Shown here in pieces: positions 27,636 through 36,799 of a stretch of 53,641 nt of DNA. The position numbers and the translations under genes are program-made. Position 1 is the stretch's first letter, and every line of letters starts with the position of its first letter. The notes under the pieces were generated by a model. The model saw only the letters and a program-made list of their open reading frames with translations, was not told the DNA's origin and made no database searches. Source of the DNA: Caldanaerobius fijiensis DSM 17918 (lineage in GTDB: Bacteria; Bacillota; Thermoanaerobacteria; Thermoanaerobacterales; Caldanaerobiaceae); contig NZ_FQVH01000018.1 in NCBI RefSeq assembly GCF_900129075.1, forward strand, positions 1 to 53,641, written 5' to 3'.

Positions 27636-28595
27636 ATGAATAATAAGAATACACAGGGTATAGTTGAGGGAGCTATGCTCTCAGGTATTGCTGTAATAAT
27701 AGCGATTGCCAGTGCGTATATTCCTTTTTTATCTTTTTTGTACGTGGTATTTCCTGTCCCTATAGCTGTCATCGGATACAGGCATGGACTAAAAATAAGC
27801 CTGTTGTCGTTGATAGTGGCATCGGTGATAATTGCGATATTGTCTGGTCCTCTGTCGTTACTCGGAACTATGGGATTGGGTAGTATTGGCATAGGCATAG
27901 GGTATTTTCAAAAGCTGAGAGTATCCCCCGTAACAACATTATTTGGAGCTTTTTTTATAGGCCTATTTTCTATACTTTTAAGCCTTTGGATTGCGTCTAA
28001 AATTGCTGGTATTAATGTTGTATCACAGAATATCGATGCTTTTAGACAGGCTATGCAATTGAATATAGAGATATATAAAAAGATGGGTATACAGGGGCAA
28101 GCATTACAGGACATAAATGTGTTGATGCAAAACATGCTGGCTATGTTGAAAATGCTTATGCCATTTATCATAATGGCGTCGGTGTTTATCGTTGTGTTTA
28201 TAAATTATTTAGTAAATAACATGGTTCTAAAAAGATTAGGTTATAAGGACGTTGCCACACTTCCGCCATTTTCTACTTGGATTATGCCCAGGAGCGCGGC
28301 AATAATTTTTTCACTTTTTGTAGTAGCTGGATTTTTTATAAAGGCGGAAGCGGTGGGGCAAAATGTGGTACATGTAATAAATAATTTTTTAGCGATTGGA
28401 TTTGTGGCATTTTTTATTGATGGATTGTCGTTAGCTACATTTTATATGAAAAAGGCAGGTATGAATGGATTTTTTAAAACGATAATATTTATTATGCTAT
28501 TATTCTATGGTTATTTTAATATGCTGGTTTTTGTGATAGGTTTACTGGATGCAGGTTTAGATTTCAGACACCTCAGGATGGATTCCAGGAGGTAG
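27636..28595 (+). CDS. DUF2232 (YybS-like) integral membrane protein
   Basis: This 319-residue protein has about eight hydrophobic segments, the first near residues 15-35, and fits the DUF2232/YybS family. It is the conserved upstream neighbour of gdpP. Function is unknown; a role in substrate-specific transport has been suggested for the fold. ATG 27636 follows AAGGAG by 8 nt; the GTG at 27630 is a weaker alternative. It lies 4 bp before gdpP. Confidence 0.85.
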   Translation: MNNKNTQGIVEGAMLSGIAVIIAIASAYIPFLSFLYVVFPVPIAVIGYRHGLKISLLSLIVASVIIAILSGPLSLLGTMGLGSIGIGIGYFQKLRVSPVTTLFGAFFIGLFSILLSLWIASKIAGINVVSQNIDAFRQAMQLNIEIYKKMGIQGQALQDINVLMQNMLAMLKMLMPFIIMASVFIVVFINYLVNNMVLKRLGYKDVATLPPFSTWIMPRSAAIIFSLFVVAGFFIKAEAVGQNVVHVINNFLAIGFVAFFIDGLSLATFYMKKAGMNGFFKTIIFIMLLFYGYFNMLVFVIGLLDAGLDFRHLRMDSRR

Positions 28596-28599
28596 CTCT

Positions 28600-30564
28600 A
28601 TGCTAAATAAAAAAATTGTCCAATTTTTAAACCAAAATATAAGGATGTTTGTGCTGCTTACAGCGTTGATGATTGCCGTAATTTCATATTATAACCTGTT
28701 AATAGGAGGCATATCCTTTATAATTTTTTTGTCTGTAGTGATAAAGGTGTATGATAATATAAGTGAGCAAAGGGAAGAGCTCTGGAGAGAGATAGAAGAG
28801 GCAGCTGTTCAACTGGATGTTATGGTAAAGAAATCTCTGGAGAACTTGCCTTTAGCTGTGGTGATCGCGGATAAATCGCGCATAATATGGCGTAATTCTT
28901 ACTACAATGAGAATTTTAAGGGTTATAGCGATATCGATAAAAAGGTAATTAATTTTATAACTCAGGGTTTAAATAAAAAGAACGTCGATAATACGCTGGA
29001 TGTGGGCGATAAGAAATACTGTATGATAAAAAAAGTGGATAAAGTGAATGACGATGATATATTCATTGTGTATTTTTTTGATGCAACAGAAGAATTTCAC
29101 TTAAAAAAGGCTTATGAGGATATTTTACCTGTAATAGGGCTTATACAGGTAGATAATTACGATGAGGTTATGCAGGGATTGGACGATCTTGATAGAGCTT
29201 TAATAGTGGCTGAGGTCGATAATAGATTGAATAAATGGGCCAATTCCATTGATGCGTGTTTGAGGAAGTATGAAAATGATAGTTATATAGTGTTTATGAC
29301 AAACCAGAAGCTTAAACAGGCCGAAGAAAAGAGATTTGATATATTAGATGAAATAAGAAGCATTGATGTGGGCAACAAAATACCTATAACCCTGAGTATG
29401 GGTATTGCGTCATACAGTGATAATATAAGAAATATTTATATGGATTCAGATACCGCATTGGATCTGGCTTTAGGTAGAGGTGGAGATCAGGCGGTAGTCA
29501 AAAGAAAAAACAGGATATCTTATTATGGAGGTAAAACTCAGGCTGTAGAAAAGAGGACAAAAGTAAAAGCAAGGGTTATTGCTCATGCTCTTGGACAATT
29601 GATATCAGAGTCATCCAATGTAATAATTGTGAGCCATAATTATATGGATATGGATGGGTTGGGTTCGGCAATGGGAATATTAAGGGCCAGTAAGGAGTAT
29701 GGCAAAAATGCCTATATAGTGATGGATACGGTAAACGCTACAGTACAGGATTTTCTCGATAGAGTTATGGAAGATGAGGAGTACAGCAGTTCATTCATTG
29801 ATGTGGACCAGGTAGATAGCCTTATGGATGAAAGAAGCCTTCTTGTAGTTGTGGACACCCAACGTCCTGCTTACATGACGTACCCTGAGATCTTAAAGAA
29901 AGTTAATAGAATTGTCGTTATAGACCACCACAGGAAAACCAATGATTCTATAGATAAAACCATATTGACGTATATGGAACCATATGCGTCTTCCACCAGC
30001 GAACTGGTGACAGAGTTGTTGCAATATATGAAAGATAGGATAGAATTAGATAAAATAGAAGCAGAAGCATTAATGGCCGGCATAATGCTTGACACCAAAA
30101 ATTTTACTTACAAGACCGGTGTAAGGACCTTTGAAGCCGCATCATTCTTGAGGAGAATGGGTGCAGACTCTACTCACGTGGTTCAGGTATTTAAAGATGA
30201 TATACAGACATATTCTATCAGAGCCGAAATAGTAAAAGCTGCGGAATTCATGGATAATGGCATAGCTATTTCAATATGCCCATCAAATGTGAGTAATATA
30301 CATTTATTGGTAGCAGAGGCTGCCAATGAGCTATTAAATATAAAAGGAGTAGAGGCTGCTTTTGTGATGAGCCAGATCAATAATACGGTGATTATCAGTG
30401 GAAGATCGATGGGCGATGTCAATGTTCAACTTATACTGGAAAAATTAGGGGGTGGTGGTCATCTCGGAATCGCCGGAGCACAGTTGTTTGATGTAAATAT
30501 AGATGAAGCTAAAAAATTGCTCTATGAAGCAATAGATAAATATTTTGAGGAGGAGATGTCATGA
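28600..30564 (+). CDS. gdpP: Cyclic-di-AMP phosphodiesterase GdpP
   Basis: This 654-residue membrane enzyme hydrolyses c-di-AMP to pApA and so affects osmolyte and cell-wall homeostasis. It has two N-terminal helices (~14-48), a degenerate PAS domain (~75-160), a degenerate GGDEF domain (~175-305) without a true GGDEF motif, and a DHH-DHHA1 module. The DHH motifs SHNYMDMDGLGSA, VVVDTQRP, VIDHHRK and GGGGHLGIAGAQ are intact. Its last codon overlaps the rplI start (ATGA). Confidence 0.95.
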   Translation: MLNKKIVQFLNQNIRMFVLLTALMIAVISYYNLLIGGISFIIFLSVVIKVYDNISEQREELWREIEEAAVQLDVMVKKSLENLPLAVVIADKSRIIWRNSYYNENFKGYSDIDKKVINFITQGLNKKNVDNTLDVGDKKYCMIKKVDKVNDDDIFIVYFFDATEEFHLKKAYEDILPVIGLIQVDNYDEVMQGLDDLDRALIVAEVDNRLNKWANSIDACLRKYENDSYIVFMTNQKLKQAEEKRFDILDEIRSIDVGNKIPITLSMGIASYSDNIRNIYMDSDTALDLALGRGGDQAVVKRKNRISYYGGKTQAVEKRTKVKARVIAHALGQLISESSNVIIVSHNYMDMDGLGSAMGILRASKEYGKNAYIVMDTVNATVQDFLDRVMEDEEYSSSFIDVDQVDSLMDERSLLVVVDTQRPAYMTYPEILKKVNRIVVIDHHRKTNDSIDKTILTYMEPYASSTSELVTELLQYMKDRIELDKIEAEALMAGIMLDTKNFTYKTGVRTFEAASFLRRMGADSTHVVQVFKDDIQTYSIRAEIVKAAEFMDNGIAISICPSNVSNIHLLVAEAANELLNIKGVEAAFVMSQINNTVIISGRSMGDVNVQLILEKLGGGGHLGIAGAQLFDVNIDEAKKLLYEAIDKYFEEEMS

Positions 30565-31004
30565 AGGTTATTCTTTTAAAGGATGTAAAGGGGTTAGGGA
30601 AGAAAGACGACGTGGTAAATGCCAGTGACGGTTATGCTAGAAACTATTTGATACCACGAGGGCTGGGTGTAGAAGCTACTGAAAGCAGTATAAGGCAGTT
30701 AAAGGAAAAAAAGCGTATGGAGGAGGAAAAAAAGGCCAGAGAAAAAAAAGAGGCACAGGATTTGGCTCAGAGATTGAATTCGACCGGCGTTGTTATAAAA
30801 GTTAAAGCAGGAAATGACAAGATTTTTGGGTCTGTCACATCAAAAGAAATAGCGGAAAAGCTCAAAGAACAACATGGCATTGACGTAGATAAGCGTAAGA
30901 TCATGTTAGAGGAGCCTATAAAATACCTGGGGACTTTTTATGTAGATGTATGGCTGTATCCGGAAGTCACAGCGAAGTTAAAGGTGGTTATTGAGGGGGA
31001 ATAA
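30561..31004 (+). CDS. rplI: 50S ribosomal protein L9
   Basis: This 147-residue protein starts MKVILLKDVKGLGKKDDVVNASDGYARNYLIPRGLGVEAT, the conserved N-domain. A long charged helix (~40-75) and the C-domain (FGSVTSKEIAEKLKEQHGIDVDKRKI) follow. It overlaps the gdpP stop by 4 bp and is followed 3 bp later by dnaB, the usual gdpP-rplI-dnaB order. Confidence 0.97.
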   Translation: MKVILLKDVKGLGKKDDVVNASDGYARNYLIPRGLGVEATESSIRQLKEKKRMEEEKKAREKKEAQDLAQRLNSTGVVIKVKAGNDKIFGSVTSKEIAEKLKEQHGIDVDKRKIMLEEPIKYLGTFYVDVWLYPEVTAKLKVVIEGE

Positions 31005-31007
31005 TAG

Positions 31008-32336
31008 ATGCAAGTAAGGGTTCCACCACACAACATAGAAGCAGAACAGGCGGTACTGGGTGCAATTTTATTAGATAATGATGTGATTACCGATGTAGTG
31101 GAATTATTAAAGCCAGAAGATTTTTACAGGGAATCACATAGCATCATATACAGGACCATATTAGAATTATATGATAAGAATCAGCCTGTAGATTTGATTA
31201 CGGTAACAGATGAATTAAATCAGCGCAAACTTCTAGATAAGGTGGGAGGAGCCGCATATCTTACTTCATTGGTGGCAGGAGTAACCTCAATATCCAACGT
31301 GCAGCATTACTGCAAGATAATTGAGGAAAAAGCTGTCATGAGGAGGCTTATTGTGGCCTCATCTGAGATAATGGATGCAGGATACAGTGAATCTGACGAT
31401 GTAGAAGGTATATTGGATATTGCTGAACAGAAGATATTTGATATAGCTCAAAGTCGCAACAGGCAGCCGTTTACTCCTATTAAAGATATCCTTATAGAAA
31501 CTATAGACAGAATCGATGAATTGTATAAAAATAAGGGTAAAATAATAGGATTGCCATCTGGTTTCGTCGATCTGGACATGAAGACATCGGGATTTCAGCC
31601 GTCTGATCTCATACTTATAGCGGCGCGCCCGTCTATGGGCAAGACGGCTATGGCGATGAACATTGTAGAATATGTAGCTATAAAACAAAAAGTTCCTGTA
31701 ATGGTATTCAGTTTAGAAATGTCCAAACAGCAGTTGACGCAAAGGCTTTTATGTTCTCTTTCAATGGTAGACAGCCATAAGTTGAGGATGGGAGATTTGA
31801 CAGAAGAGGATTGGCCCAAACTGGCTGCTGCTGTTGGCATACTTTCTGAAGCTCCTATATATATAGACGATACCCCTGCTATCACCACTATGGAAATGAG
31901 AGCAAAATGTAGGCGCCTGAAGCTGGAAAAGGGACTTGGTCTTGTGGTTATAGATTATCTACAGCTTATGCAGAGCAATAAAAAGGCTGAGAGCAGGCAG
32001 CAGGAGGTATCGGAGATATCCAGGTCATTAAAGGCTTTAGCGAGAGAAATAGATGTTCCTGTTATTGCCCTTTCGCAGCTTTCCAGGGCTCCTGAAACCA
32101 GATCTGATCATAGGCCGATGCTAAGTGACTTAAGGGAATCGGGATCTATAGAGCAGGACGCGGACATAGTTATGTTTTTGTACAGAGATGATTATTACAA
32201 TCCTGACACAGATAAAAAAAATATTGCAGAAGTCATTATAGCCAAACAGCGAAATGGTCCAACAGGGACAGTTGAACTGGCGTGGTTGGGTCAGTATACA
32301 AAGTTTGCGAATATTGCTAGAAATTTGAAAGAGTGA
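31008..32336 (+). CDS. dnaB: Replicative DNA helicase DnaB/DnaC
   Basis: This 442-residue hexameric helicase unwinds the fork. The N-terminal domain starts VPPHNIEAEQAVLGAILLD. The RecA-like domain has Walker A ARPSMGKTAM (~205-214), Walker B LVVIDYLQLM, and the SQLSRAPETRSDHRPMLSDLRESGSIEQDADIV motifs. There is no intein and the length is normal. (B. subtilis calls this gene dnaC.). Confidence 0.97.
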   Translation: MQVRVPPHNIEAEQAVLGAILLDNDVITDVVELLKPEDFYRESHSIIYRTILELYDKNQPVDLITVTDELNQRKLLDKVGGAAYLTSLVAGVTSISNVQHYCKIIEEKAVMRRLIVASSEIMDAGYSESDDVEGILDIAEQKIFDIAQSRNRQPFTPIKDILIETIDRIDELYKNKGKIIGLPSGFVDLDMKTSGFQPSDLILIAARPSMGKTAMAMNIVEYVAIKQKVPVMVFSLEMSKQQLTQRLLCSLSMVDSHKLRMGDLTEEDWPKLAAAVGILSEAPIYIDDTPAITTMEMRAKCRRLKLEKGLGLVVIDYLQLMQSNKKAESRQQEVSEISRSLKALAREIDVPVIALSQLSRAPETRSDHRPMLSDLRESGSIEQDADIVMFLYRDDYYNPDTDKKNIAEVIIAKQRNGPTGTVELAWLGQYTKFANIARNLKE

Positions 32337-32340
32337 TATT

Positions 32341-33018
32341 ATGGAAGATTGGGAATATCTTAAGCGTATACCTTTATTTAAAGATCTCAAAGAATCTCTT
32401 GTAAAGGAGATCGCGAATATTGCTGTTATCAAAAGGGTTAAGAAGGGAACCGTTTTATTTCAGCAAGGAGAACCAGGCGAAGCTGTTTATGTGGTCAAAG
32501 AAGGATCTGTTAAGATTTCGATGATGGATGAAGAAGGTAAAGAGTATATTATACACGTAATGAAGCCAGGAGAGGTCTTTGCTGAAGCAACCTTATTTAG
32601 CAGCGGGCCTTATCCTGCTGATGCTGAGGCATTGGAGGATTCCATTCTCATCGTGTTGAACAACGATAGACTTGAAGAATTGATAAGATCAAATAGTGAA
32701 CTGGCTCTTGAACTCATAAAAGTCATGGCCAAGAGATTGCAAGACATAAGTAAACAGATAAATAGTCTTGCACTGAGGGATGCTATAGGCAGAACAATTT
32801 CCACACTTATAAGATTGGCGGAAGAAAAAGGAGAAAAGTCTGGCGATAAGATAATGATAAAGGAAATATCCAGGCAGGAATTTGCCAGTATGGTAGGTAC
32901 GACCAGGGAGACTGTAACAAGGATATTAAATCAGATGAGTAAAGAAAACCTGCTGGAATTGGACAGGCAAAAGATTATTATCAGGGATATAAAAAGATTG
33001 AGCACGTATATGAGATAA
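32341..33018 (+). CDS. Crp/Fnr family transcriptional regulator
   Basis: This 225-residue regulator has a cyclic-nucleotide-binding-like beta-roll (residues ~10-125; VLFQQGEPGEAVYVVKEGSVKI, MKPGEVFAEATLFSSGPYP), a dimer helix and a winged HTH (ISRQEFASMVGTTRETVTRILNQMSKENLLEL). There is no N-terminal cysteine cluster, so it is unlikely to bind an Fe-S cluster; the signal is unknown. It starts 4 bp after dnaB and is probably expressed from the same transcript, although unrelated in function. Confidence 0.9.
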   Translation: MEDWEYLKRIPLFKDLKESLVKEIANIAVIKRVKKGTVLFQQGEPGEAVYVVKEGSVKISMMDEEGKEYIIHVMKPGEVFAEATLFSSGPYPADAEALEDSILIVLNNDRLEELIRSNSELALELIKVMAKRLQDISKQINSLALRDAIGRTISTLIRLAEEKGEKSGDKIMIKEISRQEFASMVGTTRETVTRILNQMSKENLLELDRQKIIIRDIKRLSTYMR

Positions 33019-33041
33019 ACTGTATAAGGAAGGGTAGGATA

Positions 33042-34133
33042 ATGAATAAGATAAAATTGGGTTTTATAGGGTTGGGTTATATAGGCAAAATACATGCTAT
33101 CGCTTGTTTTGCAATGCCATTGGTTTTTCCCGATTTGCCTTTTGAGGTACACTTAGGTCCTGTTTATAAAAGGGATCTTTTATCGCTTCCTCATTTTTTT
33201 GAAAAAGGCGTTAAAAGCATAGGCGAGCTCTTAGATGCAGAAGGCCTCACCGCTGTGGATATATGTACGCCTAACTATTTGCATTTTGAAGAGGCTATGA
33301 AGGTTATCGATAGAGGTTATGATATATATCTGGAAAAACCTATAGGTTTAAACGGCGATGAGGCGTTCAAAATAAAGGAAGCCGCTATAAAGAAAAATGT
33401 TATAAACCAGACTGCCCTTATGTATAGGTTTATGCCAGCTGTAGCTCAGGCCAGGGACATGGTGAAAAACGGAGAAATAGGACAGATTTTAAATTTCAAA
33501 GCCATGATGTTGCACTCGGGTTATCTAGATCCCAACAGGCCTATTTCGTGGAAAATGAAAAAGGCTACATGTGGCGGTGGTGCTATTGTAGACATGGGGA
33601 TTCATCTGATCGATGCCGTGAGATTTATGCTGGGTGAAATAACATCTTTAAGGGCGCAATCCAGGACGTTTTTTAAACAAAGGCCTTCAAAACAGGGGTC
33701 AAACATTATGGAGGATGTTGATGTAGATGACTGGACTAATGTGGATGTAGAACTGGAGTCAGGTGCATGGGGTTCTATAGAGGCATCCAGGATTTCTGCT
33801 GAAATGGAAGAAGAGACGCGTTTTGAGATATACGGTACAAAAGGGTCTATTATGATATCCACGAAACATCCGGATTATGCTATTTTATACAAAAAACAGG
33901 AAAACAGGATGTATTCAGGGATATATGATGGCGAAGGGGCCTTTACAAAATACGTCAGGACTATCTATCCTGGAGAAAAATTTTCTATGGGTTATATGGT
34001 AAACATGCACATGGCCAGCCTCATTAATTTTTTCAAAAACATATGTGAGGGGCGAATCGTATATCAGGAAACTCCTACTTTTGAAGAAGCATATAAAGAC
34101 CAATTGATTTTGGATAAGATAGTTAATGTTTAA
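33042..34133 (+). CDS. Gfo/Idh/MocA family oxidoreductase
   Basis: This 363-residue NAD(P)-dependent dehydrogenase has a Rossmann motif GFIGLGYIGKIHAIA at the N-terminus and the EKPIG motif (about residue 103) that contacts cofactor and substrate in this family. GGAIVDMGIHLIDAVRF contains the usual catalytic His region. The substrate, probably a sugar or inositol, cannot be told from sequence. There is no transporter or isomerase operon around it; it lies between a Crp-like regulator and a small hydrolase, 23 bp after the regulator. Confidence 0.87.
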   Translation: MNKIKLGFIGLGYIGKIHAIACFAMPLVFPDLPFEVHLGPVYKRDLLSLPHFFEKGVKSIGELLDAEGLTAVDICTPNYLHFEEAMKVIDRGYDIYLEKPIGLNGDEAFKIKEAAIKKNVINQTALMYRFMPAVAQARDMVKNGEIGQILNFKAMMLHSGYLDPNRPISWKMKKATCGGGAIVDMGIHLIDAVRFMLGEITSLRAQSRTFFKQRPSKQGSNIMEDVDVDDWTNVDVELESGAWGSIEASRISAEMEEETRFEIYGTKGSIMISTKHPDYAILYKKQENRMYSGIYDGEGAFTKYVRTIYPGEKFSMGYMVNMHMASLINFFKNICEGRIVYQETPTFEEAYKDQLILDKIVNV

Positions 34134-34154
34134 TAAAATATGGCAGGTGATGTA

Positions 34155-34772
34155 ATGAAAATTACGCGATATGTGTCTAGTGGTATGCTGGAGAATTGCT
34201 ATGTGGTGGAGGACGAAAACAACAAGGTATGTGCTGTAATAGATCCCGGTGACGTAATTGATGAACTAATTGACCATATAAATGGATTGAATGTCGGATA
34301 TATAATGTTAACCCATGGCCATTTTGACCACATAGGCGGTGTGCAAAAAATAAAGGCTATAACGTCTGCTCCTGTTGTAATACATAATGGCGATGTAGAA
34401 ATGCTAAAAGATCCTATGCTTAACCTTTCGGCGCATGTGGGAATGGATATTTCTCTTAAGCCGGATATAGTCCTTAATGGAGGAGAGTTGATAGCCGTAG
34501 GTGAAATTACCATTAATGTGGTTCACACCCCTGGACATACGCCGGGGAGCGTCTGCTATGTTTGTGACGGTGTTATGTTTTCTGGTGATACAATTTTTGC
34601 TCAAAGCATAGGAAGAACTGATTTTGTGGGCGGAGATAGCAAAAAAATTAAAGATTCTATAGAAATGATGATAAAATTGTATCCTGATGTTATGCTGTAT
34701 CCAGGACATGGAGAAAGCGCGATGATGAGAGAGTTTGTAAAGAATTGGAGCACATTAAAGCTAATACTTTAA
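34155..34772 (+). CDS. Metallo-beta-lactamase fold hydrolase (glyoxalase II-like)
   Basis: This 205-residue protein has the full zinc-binding set THGHFDHIGG (~56-65), VVHTPGHTPGSVCY, FSGDTIF and PGHGESAMM, the glyoxalase II/YcbL-like pattern with probably two metal ions. It is likely a cytoplasmic thioester hydrolase, substrate unknown. ATG 34155 follows AGGTGA by 4-5 nt; ATG 34140 is an alternative without a good site. A long perfect hairpin overlaps its stop codon. Confidence 0.85.
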   Translation: MKITRYVSSGMLENCYVVEDENNKVCAVIDPGDVIDELIDHINGLNVGYIMLTHGHFDHIGGVQKIKAITSAPVVIHNGDVEMLKDPMLNLSAHVGMDISLKPDIVLNGGELIAVGEITINVVHTPGHTPGSVCYVCDGVMFSGDTIFAQSIGRTDFVGGDSKKIKDSIEMMIKLYPDVMLYPGHGESAMMREFVKNWSTLKLIL

Positions 34773-34780
34773 TGTGCTCC
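34747..34780. terminator. Convergent terminator-like hairpin (MBL hydrolase / asnB)
   Basis: GGAGCACATTAAAG (34747-34760), loop CTAATA, CTTTAATGTGCTCC (34767-34780) is a perfect 14-bp stem covering the hydrolase stop codon, 5 bp from the asnB stop. Neither side has a good T-run, so it may act by blocking convergent transcripts or by stabilising 3' ends. Confidence 0.6.
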
Positions 34781-34785
34781 AACGT

Positions 34786-36633
34786 TTATAGTATGATTTC
34801 CACATGGTATTCTGCAAGCCACGTATTGATCTGGTATAAATAGGCAAAAAGTTGAGCGCTGCCCATGAGCTGGCTAAACCATGCCGGCGTATATTCTGAT
34901 GCATCTGTGTCTATCAATTCGCGTATTTTTTCAGGATTTATGAGTGGCAATATGGGAGATGTAGGATCTTCTAAAATCTGAGTTACCAGGTTTTTCGTGG
35001 CTTTTAAGTAGGCGGGATGGTGTGTTTTGGGGTATGGGCTCTTTTTCCTGTATAGCACCTGATCGGGTAGCAATCCTTTTAAGGCTCTTCTCAATATACC
35101 TTTTTCCATATTATCACAAGTTTTCATATCCCATGGTATATTCCAAGCGTATTCCACTATCCTGTGGTCAGCATAGGGTACGCGTACTTCCAGACCTACT
35201 GCCATACTCATGCGATCTTTTCTATCCAATAGCATACTCATAAATCTTGTCATATTAACGTAGAGTAACTCTCTCATGCGGTATTCGTGTGGGTTTTCGC
35301 CTTCCATATGAGGTACCTCCTTTAGGGCTTCTTTATACCGCATATATACATATTCCATAGGGTGTAATATTTTTACCAGTTCAGGTGATAGCAATGCGCT
35401 TCTCTCTTTTAATTTTCTTATCCATGGGAAAGTGTTTAATGCGACAACTTCAGGATTTCTAAACCATGGGTATCCTCCGAATATCTCGTCGGCACATTCC
35501 CCTGATAATGCTACCGTCGCACCTTTTTTTATTTCGCGACAGAAAAGGTACAAGGATGAATCTATGTCCGCCATACCTGGCAGGTCTCGTGCTACAACCA
35601 CTGTCTTCAGAGATTCTACTAATTGCTGGGTGTCTATTATTATATTGTGGTGCTGGGTATTTAGGTATTTTGACATAATTTCTATCCAGTGATTATCAGA
35701 ATTAGGCTGAAATTCATTTGCTTTAAAGTAAAGATCGTTATCCACATAATCCACAGAATAGGTGTGAATATTTTCCATGCCTGCATTTTTAAGTACATTC
35801 TGGGCTATAGCTGTTAAAGCGCTGGAGTCTAATCCACCGGAAAGGAATGTGCACACAGGGACATCTGCTACCAGCTGTCTTTCTACGCTATTTTTTAACA
35901 GCCAGCGTACTTTTTCAGCAGTGGTCTCAATATCGTCGGTGTGAGGTTTGCTTTCCAATCTCCAGTACTGGTTTTGATGTACGCCTTTTTGGTCAAATAT
36001 CAGCCAGTAACCGGGTTTTAACTCATATATGTCTTTAAAGACACCTAGTCCCGGTGTTCTGGTTGGACCCATGGCAAAGATTTCTGCAAGACCTATAGCA
36101 TCTACTTGAGGTTTTACCAGTGGGTGAGCCAGTAATGCTTTTATTTCAGAGCCGAATATAAACGAATTTTTTCTTACGGTGAAGAAAAATGGCTTGACCC
36201 CAACCCTATCGCGAGCTGCAAATAATATTTTCTTTCTATCGTCCCATATGGCGAAGGCAAAAATTCCATTAAATTTGTTTACACACATAGTTCCCCATTC
36301 AATGTAAGAAATCAGGAGTACTTCTGTATCTGAACGAGAGTGGAATGTATACCCTCTACACTCCAATTGCTGGCGCAGATCGTTGGTGTTATAGAGTTCA
36401 CCATTATATACAATGGTATAATCAGCATTGTTATACCTTCTCGTCATAGGTTGCTTTCCTCCTGCCGGGTCCACCACTATAAGCCTTCTATGGGCAAAGG
36501 CAGCGTGTGGTGAGAGAAAAATCCCTGATTCATCAGGTCCACGATTTGCTAATGTTTCACCCATTTTTTCAAGGATGGTTCTTTTATCACTCAAATTTTG
36601 TTCATAATCAACCCATCCAGCAATTCCACACAT
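34786..36633 (-). CDS. asnB: Asparagine synthetase (glutamine-hydrolysing)
   Basis: This 615-residue enzyme makes asparagine from aspartate, ATP and glutamine. The class II glutaminase domain starts CGIAGWVDYEQ with nucleophile Cys2, then NRGPDESG and YNGELYN. The synthetase domain has the PP-loop SGGLDSSALTA (~residues 265-275). Length is typical of the B. subtilis AsnB/AsnO type. It has a GAGGAGG site before ATG 36633 and is divergent from the MFS gene. It is head-on to the fork. I see no T-box in the 166-bp upstream gap. Confidence 0.94.
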   Translation of the reverse strand: MCGIAGWVDYEQNLSDKRTILEKMGETLANRGPDESGIFLSPHAAFAHRRLIVVDPAGGKQPMTRRYNNADYTIVYNGELYNTNDLRQQLECRGYTFHSRSDTEVLLISYIEWGTMCVNKFNGIFAFAIWDDRKKILFAARDRVGVKPFFFTVRKNSFIFGSEIKALLAHPLVKPQVDAIGLAEIFAMGPTRTPGLGVFKDIYELKPGYWLIFDQKGVHQNQYWRLESKPHTDDIETTAEKVRWLLKNSVERQLVADVPVCTFLSGGLDSSALTAIAQNVLKNAGMENIHTYSVDYVDNDLYFKANEFQPNSDNHWIEIMSKYLNTQHHNIIIDTQQLVESLKTVVVARDLPGMADIDSSLYLFCREIKKGATVALSGECADEIFGGYPWFRNPEVVALNTFPWIRKLKERSALLSPELVKILHPMEYVYMRYKEALKEVPHMEGENPHEYRMRELLYVNMTRFMSMLLDRKDRMSMAVGLEVRVPYADHRIVEYAWNIPWDMKTCDNMEKGILRRALKGLLPDQVLYRKKSPYPKTHHPAYLKATKNLVTQILEDPTSPILPLINPEKIRELIDTDASEYTPAWFSQLMGSAQLFAYLYQINTWLAEYHVEIIL

Positions 36634-36737
36634 GATATATCCTCCTCAATTGAATATTTTTTTCATTTATTAATGATTTCTAATTATAAGATATGACTTA
36701 GGACAGAAAGTGTTACAAACAAGCAGTGATAATTAGT

Positions 36738-36765
36738 TTTACTATCAAAATGATTATGCTATAAT
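36738..36765 (+). promoter_or_regulatory. Promoter of the MFS transporter gene
   Basis: TTTACT (36738-36743), 16-bp spacer, TATAAT (36760-36765) with TGC directly before it, an extended -10 element. It lies 35 bp upstream of the start codon. Confidence 0.65.
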
Positions 36766-36799
36766 ATTTATTACAACTTATGTAGGGGGTATCTATGAA

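Noticed and set aside
35737-35750. A perfect DnaA-box-like TTATCCACA within asnB
   Set aside because: It is a single isolated match in coding sequence, without clustering; expected by chance at this base composition.
36634-36799. Possible T-box leader controlling asnB
   Set aside because: The gap is only 166 bp and has no T-box core (TGGNACCGCG) or specifier stem.
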